This document shows, in pieces, positions 1 to 4,992 of a stretch of 6,646 nucleotides of DNA (positions are counted from its first letter, which is position 1; every line of letters starts with the position of its first letter). The notes below the pieces were generated by a model. The model was not told the DNA's origin and did not search any database. It worked only from the letters and a program-made list of their open reading frames with translations. The position numbers and the translations under genes are program-made. Source of the stretch: Alphaproteobacteria bacterium (lineage in GTDB: Bacteria > Pseudomonadota > Alphaproteobacteria > SP197). The DNA lies in NCBI GenBank assembly GCA_022822575.1, contig JAJEBJ010000071.1, forward strand, positions 1 to 6,646, given 5' to 3'.

Positions 1-1016
1 CGGGCGGCTCCGAGGCCGTGGAATCGGCGATCAAGATCGCCCGGCAGGCCCAGGCGATGCGCGGGTTTCAGGGTCGTCACAAGATCATCGCACGGCGTGG
101 CTCCTATCACGGCATGACCCTGGGCGCGATGAGCCTCACCGCGTCGCGTGTCGAGAAGTTCCATGGACCCTTCATGTACGGCGTCAGCCACGTGCCCTCA
201 CCCAACCGCTACCACAACGATTTCGGTCTTGCGGGCGAGGACGGGGACCTCATGTGCGCCCGATATGTGGAGCAGGAAATCCAGCACCAGGGGCCGGAAA
301 CCGTCGCCGCGGTGATCGGCGAACCGGTCTCGGTCTCCAACGGCAACCACGTGCCGTCGCCCCGCTACTGGCAGATGCTTCGCGATATCTGCGACCGGTA
401 CGGCGTCTTCCTGATCATGGACGAGGCGATCAACGGCTTCGGCCGGACCGGCAAGATGTTTGCCGCCGAGCACTTCGGTGTCGTGCCCGACATGATGGTC
501 ATCGCCAAGGGCTTTTCGAGCGGCTATGCGCCGATCGGTGGTGTGATCGTGCGCGGGGAGGTCTTCGAGGGGTTTACCGGAGACGGCAAGCCGATCGAGC
601 ACCTGCTCACATTCGGCGGCCACGCGGTGGCGTCGGCTGCCGCCCTGCGGAACATCCAGATCATCGAGGACGAGGATCTCGTTGAACGCAGCGCCAGGAG
701 CGGCGCCTATCTCATGGAGGGCCTGCACACCCTTGAGTCCCATCCCACCGTCGGCGATGTCCGCGGCATCGGCCTGATGTGCAGCGTCGAACTGGTGAAG
801 AACAGGGAGACAAGGGAGTCCTGGGGCTGGACCCACGCCTTCACGAAGGACCTTGCGGGGCGCATCCGCGACCGCGGTCTGCTGACCCGGGTCTGGGGTG
901 TCCTTCATCTCGGTCCGCCGCTGGTCATCACCAGGGACGAGATCGATTCCATCATCTCAATCATCGACGAGAGCCTCACCGAGACAGAGAACCGGTTCGC
1001 CTCCGAAATCGCCTGA
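1..1016 (+). CDS. Class III PLP-dependent omega-aminotransferase, upstream copy (5' end off the window)
   Basis: This enzyme moves an amino group between an amine or omega-amino acid and a keto acid such as pyruvate, in the cytoplasm; its exact substrate cannot be read from sequence. The frame is open at the left edge (first full codon at 3), so the GTG at 18 is internal and about 123 N-terminal residues are missing by comparison with the downstream copy. Visible landmarks are the phosphate-binding GGSEAVE at the edge, the SYHG motif, the cofactor Asp in MDEAINGFGRTGK (codon 420-422), the Schiff-base Lys in IAKGFSSGYAPIGG (codon 507-509) and LTFGGHAVAS. All key PLP residues are intact, so it looks functional. 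It differs from the downstream copy at about 39 of 332 residues with no gaps. The Val after MDE in the other copy is Ala here. Family assignment is firm; substrate is unknown. Confidence 0.93.
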   Translation, partial: GGSEAVESAIKIARQAQAMRGFQGRHKIIARRGSYHGMTLGAMSLTASRVEKFHGPFMYGVSHVPSPNRYHNDFGLAGEDGDLMCARYVEQEIQHQGPETVAAVIGEPVSVSNGNHVPSPRYWQMLRDICDRYGVFLIMDEAINGFGRTGKMFAAEHFGVVPDMMVIAKGFSSGYAPIGGVIVRGEVFEGFTGDGKPIEHLLTFGGHAVASAAALRNIQIIEDEDLVERSARSGAYLMEGLHTLESHPTVGDVRGIGLMCSVELVKNRETRESWGWTHAFTKDLAGRIRDRGLLTRVWGVLHLGPPLVITRDEIDSIISIIDESLTETENRFASEIA

Positions 1017-1042
1017 CACTTCCCGGATCCACGTCAGGACGG
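1..1042 (+). repeat. Direct repeat, left copy (tandem gene duplication)
   Basis: Every position in 1-1016 aligns with position +1659 without an insertion or deletion. Two 60-nt stretches compared by eye (1-60 and 541-600) are about 90% and 85% identical, with many synonymous changes. Similarity continues past the stop codon: 16 of 26 positions match in 1017-1042, and with a small gap the CCTTGCC run near 1051 can also be aligned. The left end of the repeat lies outside the window. Confidence 0.88.
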
Positions 1043-1279
1043 CCCATCCTCCTTGCCCACCGCCGCCGCTTCCTGTTCACACCAGGCTTCGTCGCCTATT
1101 GCGTTCGGAGCGGGTTGCTCGTCCATGGTCGCAATGGTGGCCAGTGTCCTTCGCAGGGATACGAAACGAGCCGCCGGTTGCGCTCAAGGGCACATGACGT
1201 GCGGCGTTCCGTGGACGTCGCCACTACTGTAGGGTTGTGCTGCCGGTGCACGGTGTGTCTGCGCCTGAGCGACAGGAAG

Positions 1280-1285
1280 AAAGGA
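1280..1285 (+). promoter_or_regulatory. Ribosome binding site (AAAGGA) for the second aminotransferase
   Basis: AAAGGA ends 7 nt before ATG 1293, a normal distance. It leaves almost no room before the TTG at 1287, so it decides the start in favour of the ATG. Confidence 0.65.
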
Positions 1286-1292
1286 CTTGATC

Positions 1293-2675
1293 ATGGCCCA
1301 ACACGGACTCCCGGAGACGATGCATGAGGTGGAGAAGGCGGCGGCGCGTCACCTCTGGTTCCACGGCGCGGAAGAGAACTGGGAAGAGCTGACCGAGCAG
1401 GAGGGCATGCGGGTGTTTGCCCGCGGCGAGGGATCGACGCTCTGGGACGTGCGCGGCCGGGCCTATCTTGACGGCCTCTCCGGACTCTTCGTCGTCAACG
1501 CCGGCCACGGCCGGCGGGAGATTGGCGAGGTCATGGCCGAACAGGCCGGACGCGTCGCCTACACGGCCGCGTCGACCTTCAGCAACGATCAGGCGGTCCG
1601 CCTTGCCAGCAAGCTCTCCGATATCACGCCAGGCGACCTGTCGCGCGTCTTCCTTGTCTCGGGCGGTTCCGAGGCCGTGGAAACTGCGATCAAGATCGCG
1701 CGCCAGGCCCAGGCCATGCGCGGGTTCCCGAGGCGCTACAAGATCATCGCCCGGCGCGGTTCCTACCACGGCATGACCCACGGCGCGATGAGTCTCACCG
1801 CGTCGCGTGTCGAGAAGTACCATGGCCCCTTCATGTACGGCGTCAGTCACGTTCCCTCGCCCAACCATTACCGCAACGACTTTGGTCTGACGGGTGAGGA
1901 CGGGGACCTCATGTGCGCGCGCTATGTCGAGCAGGAAATCGAGAACCAGGGACCGGAGACCGTTGCCGCGGTGATCGGCGAGCCGGTGTCGACCTCCAAC
2001 GGCAACCACGTGCCGTCACCCCGCTACTGGCAGATGCTGCGCGACATCTGCGACCGCCACGGCGTCTTCCTGATCATGGACGAGGTGATCAACGGCTTCG
2101 GCCGGACCGGCAAGATGTTCGCCGCCGAGCACTTCGGCGTTGTGCCCGACCTGATGACCATCGCCAAGGGCCTGTCGAGCGGGTATGCGCCGATAGCCGG
2201 CGTGATGGCGCGCGAGGAGGTCTTCGAGGGGTTCACCGGGGAAGGAAAGCCCATCGAGCACCTGCTCACATTCGGCGGGCACGCGGTGGCCTCCGCCGCC
2301 GCACTGCGGAACATCCGGATCATCGAGGACGAGAATCTCGTGGAGCGCAGCGCCCAGAGCGGCGCCTACCTCATGGAGGGTTTGCAAACCCTTGAATCTC
2401 ATCCCACGGTTGGTGACGTGCGCGGCATCGGGCTGATGTGCTGCGTCGACCTCGTGAAGGACAGGACGACACGCAAGGCGTGGGGCGCGACCCACGCCTT
2501 CACGAAGGACCTCGCGGCGCGCATCCGCGACCGCGGTCTGCTGACCCGGGTCTGGGGCGAAATCCATCTTGGTCCGCCGCTGGTCATCACCAGGGACGAG
2601 ATTGATTCCATCGTCGGGATCATCGACGAGAGCCTCACCGAGACGGAGGACCGGTTCGCCTCGGAGATTGCCTGA
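1293..2675 (+). CDS. Class III PLP-dependent omega-aminotransferase, downstream copy (complete)
   Basis: This is a complete 460-residue cytoplasmic aminotransferase of the omega-amino acid/amine:pyruvate type. ATG 1293 is chosen over the in-frame TTG at 1287 because AAAGGA (1280-1285) sits 7 nt before the ATG and would abut the TTG. Motifs in order: the N-terminal LWDVRGRAYLDGLSG (50-64) and NAGHGR typical of amine transaminases, phosphate-binding SGGSEAVE (123-130), SYHG (157-160), cofactor Asp263 in MDEVINGFGRTGK, Schiff-base Lys292 in IAKGLSSGYAP, and TFGGHAVAS (326-334). The length is normal for the family. The next gene encodes a gamma-glutamyl hydrolase, which suggests a polyamine or GABA-type amine substrate, but this is inference. 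A beta-alanine, GABA, putrescine or other amine could equally be the donor. The 270 nt upstream (1017-1286) hold no convincing gene and no promoter I can defend. Confidence 0.95.
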   Translation: MAQHGLPETMHEVEKAAARHLWFHGAEENWEELTEQEGMRVFARGEGSTLWDVRGRAYLDGLSGLFVVNAGHGRREIGEVMAEQAGRVAYTAASTFSNDQAVRLASKLSDITPGDLSRVFLVSGGSEAVETAIKIARQAQAMRGFPRRYKIIARRGSYHGMTHGAMSLTASRVEKYHGPFMYGVSHVPSPNHYRNDFGLTGEDGDLMCARYVEQEIENQGPETVAAVIGEPVSTSNGNHVPSPRYWQMLRDICDRHGVFLIMDEVINGFGRTGKMFAAEHFGVVPDLMTIAKGLSSGYAPIAGVMAREEVFEGFTGEGKPIEHLLTFGGHAVASAAALRNIRIIEDENLVERSAQSGAYLMEGLQTLESHPTVGDVRGIGLMCCVDLVKDRTTRKAWGATHAFTKDLAARIRDRGLLTRVWGEIHLGPPLVITRDEIDSIVGIIDESLTETEDRFASEIA

Positions 2676-2701
2676 CGCCCTTCGGAACCAAATCAGATCG
2701 G
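1660..2701 (+). repeat. Direct repeat, right copy (tandem gene duplication)
   Basis: This is the partner of the repeat at 1-1042, displaced by 1659 nt. The shared part visible here covers codons 124-460 of the aminotransferase and about 26 nt of 3' flank. The true unit is probably the whole gene, since the period (1659 nt) equals one gene (1383 nt) plus a spacer. The post-stop hairpin of this copy (2703-2725) has no equivalent after the left copy, where the right arm is absent. Confidence 0.88.
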
Positions 2702-2702
2702 A

Positions 2703-2725
2703 TGCCCACCCTTGCCGCGTGGGCA
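2703..2725 (+). terminator. Hairpin after the second aminotransferase (weak terminator or processing site)
   Basis: TGCCCAC (2703-2709) and GTGGGCA (2719-2725) form a perfect 7-bp stem around a 9-nt loop, 27 nt after the stop codon. No T-tract follows, so it may be a weak or Rho-assisted terminator, an mRNA-stability element, or chance. Readthrough into the gamma-glutamyl hydrolase gene is therefore possible. Confidence 0.4.
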
Positions 2726-2850
2726 ATCCTCCCCAGGGAGTGACGGCAATTCTCTGAAGATCGGGTGGACACGCGCCCTTTCGCGCCTTACGAACCCCTC
2801 TTGCGTCTCCGGCGGACCCATGGCGCAACAGGGAGGAACCAGACCCAACG

Positions 2851-3618
2851 ATGAAGAGACCTCTCGTCGGCGTCATCGGCTCCAGGCATCTCTTCGGTGA
2901 TCACTACGTGACCCAGATGACCGGGGAGAAGAACCTTGCCGCCGTGGCGGAGGTTGCCGGCGCCCTGCCGTTGATGTTCGCCGGAGCACCCGACATCACC
3001 GATGTGGCCGCGCTGGTTGACGCCGTTGACGGAATCCTGCTTACCGGCGCCCGCGCCAACGTTCATCCTTCCTGTTTCAATGTCGATCCTCACCCGAGCC
3101 ACGAACCCTACGACCGGGAACGGGACACGGTGGCGCTCGCCGTGGCGGAGGCCTGTGTTGCCAGGGGCGTGCCGATCTTCGGCCTGTGCCGTGGCATCCA
3201 GGAACTCGGCGTGGCCTTCGGGAGCGTTCTTCACCCCGAAACCGGCGATCTGCCAGGGCGCTTGAATCACCGGGCTCCCAGGCTGGAGAACGGAGAGGTC
3301 CATCCCGACCCGGGAGTCGTGTTTGCGGACAGGCACGAAGTCCGCTTCACACCGGGAGGCGTGTTCGAGGAGATCCTTGGCAGTCGGACCATACGCGTCA
3401 ATTCGCTCCATGGTCAGTGCATTGTGGAGCCGGGGGACCGCGTGATCGTCGAGGGCGTGGCGGAGGACGACACCATCGAGGCCATTCGCATTGCCGACGC
3501 CCCGGCGTTTGCCCTGGGAGTGCAGTGGCACGCCGAGTACGACCCGGAGACCAATCCCGTCAACCGGGCTCTCTTCGAAGCATTCGGTCAGGCAATGCGG
3601 GACCACCAGCGACCGTAG
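2851..3618 (+). CDS. PuuD-type gamma-glutamyl hydrolase (class I glutamine amidotransferase fold, peptidase C26)
   Basis: This 255-residue protein has the size and motif order of PuuD, which cleaves gamma-glutamyl-GABA to glutamate and GABA in putrescine breakdown. It opens with a Rossmann-like strand (PLVGVIGS, 4-11). Then come GILLTGARANVHP (61-73), the nucleophile elbow IFGLCRGIQELG with Cys113, the PuuD-type NSLHGQ (184-189), and ALGVQWHAEYDPETN with His227 and Glu229 completing the triad. The usual HPE is HAE here; the catalytic residues themselves are kept. ATG 2851 is the only good start, although the purine-rich GGGAGGAA (2831-2838) is unusually far, 12 nt. No glutamine-synthetase-like PuuA, PuuB or PuuC partner is visible, so the real substrate could be another gamma-glutamyl amide. 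It may be cotranscribed with the aminotransferase 175 nt upstream. Confidence 0.9.
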   Translation: MKRPLVGVIGSRHLFGDHYVTQMTGEKNLAAVAEVAGALPLMFAGAPDITDVAALVDAVDGILLTGARANVHPSCFNVDPHPSHEPYDRERDTVALAVAEACVARGVPIFGLCRGIQELGVAFGSVLHPETGDLPGRLNHRAPRLENGEVHPDPGVVFADRHEVRFTPGGVFEEILGSRTIRVNSLHGQCIVEPGDRVIVEGVAEDDTIEAIRIADAPAFALGVQWHAEYDPETNPVNRALFEAFGQAMRDHQRP

Positions 3619-3621
3619 CGT

Positions 3622-3638
3622 CCCGAGATCCTCTCGGG
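3622..3638 (+). terminator. Hairpin directly after the gamma-glutamyl hydrolase gene
   Basis: CCCGAGA (3622-3628) pairs perfectly with TCTCGGG (3632-3638) across a 3-nt loop, and G-T wobbles can extend the base. It starts 4 nt after the stop codon and is followed by GTTTG, a short T-run. This is consistent with an intrinsic terminator closing the left-hand transcription unit. Confidence 0.55.
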
Positions 3639-3670
3639 GTTTGCACCACCCAATACGCTCCGGGATGGCG

Positions 3671-3700
3671 GGCAGCCGGCCTGCTCGACTGCCGGCTGCC
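3671..3700 (+). terminator. Second, stronger hairpin after the gamma-glutamyl hydrolase gene
   Basis: GGCAGCCGGC (3671-3680) and GCCGGCTGCC (3691-3700) form a perfect 10-bp stem with a 10-nt loop. Four more base pairs, two of them wobbles, can be added at the base. A T-rich stretch (TCTTTCCTT, 3712-3720) lies about 12 nt downstream, too far for a classic intrinsic terminator. With the hairpin at 3622 it makes a tandem barrier between the left and right gene groups. Confidence 0.55.
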
Positions 3701-3761
3701 TGTCCAGGCGGTCTTTCCTTGTCGTGTCATGTCGACCGCAGGTGCATGGGCCGCCGCCCTG

Positions 3762-3795
3762 CGTTGTCAAAGTGTGCGGAGGAAGTTTGACAGCG
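3762..3795. promoter_or_regulatory. Inverted repeat with embedded TTGACA: candidate operator/promoter of the pyridoxal dehydrogenase gene
   Basis: CGTTGTCAAA (3762-3771) and TTTGACAGCG (3786-3795) are inverted repeats with one mismatch in ten, separated by 14 nt. The right arm contains a perfect -35 hexamer, TTGACA (3787-3792). The best -10 at 18-nt spacing (CATGAA, 3811-3816) is poor, which is common in GC-rich alphaproteobacteria. A repressor dimer bound here would cover the -35. The regulator is not in the window. Confidence 0.4.
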
Positions 3796-3830
3796 AAGAA
3801 ACGGATGGCGCATGAAACAATGATCGAGAC

Positions 3831-3837
3831 AAGGGAG
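3831..3837 (+). promoter_or_regulatory. Ribosome binding site (AAGGGAG) fixing a GTG start
   Basis: AAGGGAG ends 8 nt before GTG 3846. It directly abuts ATG 3838, which opens only a three-codon frame (M-E-R-stop). The dehydrogenase frame is closed by TGA at 3813-3815 and offers no ATG, GTG or TTG between there and 3846, so GTG 3846 is the start. Confidence 0.65.
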
Positions 3838-3845
3838 ATGGAACG

Positions 3846-4586
3846 GTGAGACGATTCGAGGGACGCGTGGCGATCGTGACCGGTGCGGCAAGCGGGATCG
3901 GCGCAGCCGCAGCCGCCAGGCTTGCCAGCGAAGGGGCCACCACTGTCTTTGTGGACATCGACGAGAGCGGCGCTGCTGCCAAGGCGGGCGAGGCCGGAGG
4001 AGCCAGCCTGGCCCTCCCGTACGACATCGCCGAACCGGACTCGGTCGCGGCCCTGCACCGGGAAGTGCTGGAAAGATGCGGCAAGATCGACGTTCTCGTG
4101 AATGCCGCCGCCCAGGTGCCGTTCGTCGCCTGGGACGATCTCACCTTCGAGGAGTGGCGGCGCGTGCTGCGTGTCAATCTCGACGGGCTCTACCTCATGT
4201 GCCGTGCCTCGTCTGACGCCATGCGCCGGAACGGCTACGGCCGGATCGTCTCGGTCAGCTCCAATTCAATCTTTGCCGGGACGCCGAACATGGCGCACTA
4301 CGTTGCCTCCAAGGGTGGCGTGCTGACGTTCTCGCGGGCCCTTGCGACCGAACTGGGCGCGGCGAAGATCACCGTCAACTGCGTGTGCCCCGGCCTCACC
4401 GACACCGAAGGCGTGCGCAAGACCGATCATGTCAACGCCTTCGAGTTCGTCGACATGCTGCAGGCGATCAAGGGGCGCGGGGTGCCCGGGGACATCGTCC
4501 CGGCCATCGCTTTCCTTGCGTCCGAAGAGGCGCACTGGATCACCGGCCAGGCCCTGACGGCGGACGCCGGCATGGTGCGCTGGTAG
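3846..4586 (+). CDS. pldh-t: Pyridoxal 4-dehydrogenase, NAD-dependent short-chain dehydrogenase/reductase
   Basis: The predicted reaction is NAD+-dependent oxidation of pyridoxal to 4-pyridoxolactone, a step of vitamin B6 degradation pathway I. The 246-residue protein is a classical SDR: TGAASGIG (12-19) binds the dinucleotide, and Asp37 in FVDID ends strand 2, favouring NAD over NADP. Also present are Asp60, a NAAA variant of the NNAG motif (86-89), and the catalytic residues Asn111, Ser139, Tyr152 and Lys156 (YVASK). Beyond the general fold it shares, from memory, runs with the Mesorhizobium loti tetrameric enzyme: VPFVAWDD (91-98), FAGTPNMA (143-150), FVxMLQAxKG (201-210) and WITGQ near the DAGMVR C-terminus. 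The neighbouring pyridoxamine transaminase and pyridoxolactonase genes support the call. It starts at GTG. Remaining doubt: a related sugar or acyl SDR. Confidence 0.88.
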   Translation: MRRFEGRVAIVTGAASGIGAAAAARLASEGATTVFVDIDESGAAAKAGEAGGASLALPYDIAEPDSVAALHREVLERCGKIDVLVNAAAQVPFVAWDDLTFEEWRRVLRVNLDGLYLMCRASSDAMRRNGYGRIVSVSSNSIFAGTPNMAHYVASKGGVLTFSRALATELGAAKITVNCVCPGLTDTEGVRKTDHVNAFEFVDMLQAIKGRGVPGDIVPAIAFLASEEAHWITGQALTADAGMVRW

Positions 4587-4602
4587 GAAGCAGGCGATCC
4601 CG

Positions 4603-4992
4603 TCACGGAGCACTGCAGGCGAGGCGGTCCCCGTCGGCTGAACAGATGAACGTCCGGTCGTGGCCTCCAGCCGCGGCAAGATCGGTGTTGGCGACACTCC
4701 GGCTCCAGTCCTCGTCCATGCCGCAGAGCAGGTTTTCCAGCATCATCGGGCCTGTGTCATGGTGTGCCATCGCGAGACCGCCGTCCGCCGTGCGGGCGAG
4801 GGTGAAACGGTAGGTGTCGCCGGCGGCGATGACCGGAAGATCCACGGTCACGAAGTGCGCCAGCACGGCAACGCAGCGGATATCGGCGGCCGTGACGTTG
4901 GTGAGCGCGATACGAATGCCGTCGTCATGTCGGCACGCCGCGAGTGCGTATATCATGACGAGCGCGACAATGACGTGACGGGGAATGGACAT
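4603..4992 (-). CDS. Small predicted lipoprotein of unknown function
   Basis: I do not recognise this 129-residue protein. It starts with a short positive segment (Arg5, His6) and a hydrophobic stretch (7-19) ending in LAAC, a good lipobox with Cys20 as the lipidated residue, so it is probably anchored in a membrane facing the periplasm. The mature part has four further cysteines (40, 90, 117, 126), enough for two disulfides, and is Asp/Ala-rich. Reading its codons shows strong G/C at third positions, supporting real coding rather than a shadow. GGAGG lies on the minus strand 13 nt before the ATG, a long spacing. It converges with the dehydrogenase (16 nt apart), and its start codon overlaps that of the pyridoxamine transaminase head to head. 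Confidence 0.72.
   Translation of the reverse strand: MSIPRHVIVALVMIYALAACRHDDGIRIALTNVTAADIRCVAVLAHFVTVDLPVIAAGDTYRFTLARTADGGLAMAHHDTGPMMLENLLCGMDEDWSRSVANTDLAAAGGHDRTFICSADGDRLACSAP
4949..4954 (+). promoter_or_regulatory. Possible -10 element (TATATC) for the pyridoxamine transaminase
   Basis: TATATC is an AT-rich island in GC-rich sequence and matches four of six TATAAT positions. It would give a leader of about 30 nt before ATG 4991. No good -35 is seen at 16-18 nt. It also encodes part of the lipoprotein signal peptide on the other strand, so the match may be accidental. Confidence 0.22.
4980..4984 (+). promoter_or_regulatory. Ribosome binding site (GGGGA) for the pyridoxamine transaminase
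   Basis: GGGGA ends 6 nt before ATG 4991 but directly abuts the alternative in-frame ATG at 4985. It therefore favours 4991. A third in-frame ATG at 5000 lacks a purine-rich site at normal distance. Confidence 0.55.

Noticed and set aside
198..908. Long minus-strand open frame opposite the first aminotransferase
   Set aside because: It is the complementary shadow of a GC-rich gene; a similar shadow appears opposite the second copy, and the product shows no recognisable motif.
1098..1135. ATTGCG/CGCAAT inverted repeat in the 1017-1286 spacer
   Set aside because: Only 6 bp with a 26-nt loop; expected by chance in this length.
1207..1235. Possible promoter (TTCCGT / TAGGGT) before the second aminotransferase
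   Set aside because: Both hexamers are poor matches to the consensus, so I do not report a promoter there.
779..1327. Possible gene bridging the spacer between the two aminotransferases
   Set aside because: It begins inside the first aminotransferase in another frame; the spacer portion (1017-1286) shows no domain and no start with a good ribosome binding site.
2016..2876. Long minus-strand open frame opposite the second aminotransferase
   Set aside because: It runs antisense to a well-supported coding sequence and across the spacer, with low-complexity Asp/Gly/Ala/Arg composition typical of a shadow frame.
2788..3606. 272-codon minus-strand frame opposite the gamma-glutamyl hydrolase
   Set aside because: The + strand frame carries full catalytic motifs; the antisense product has none.
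3838..3849. ATG-GAA-CGG-TGA mini-frame overlapping the dehydrogenase GTG
   Set aside because: A three-codon leader is conceivable, but its ATG directly abuts AAGGGAG with no spacing, so translation from it is unlikely.
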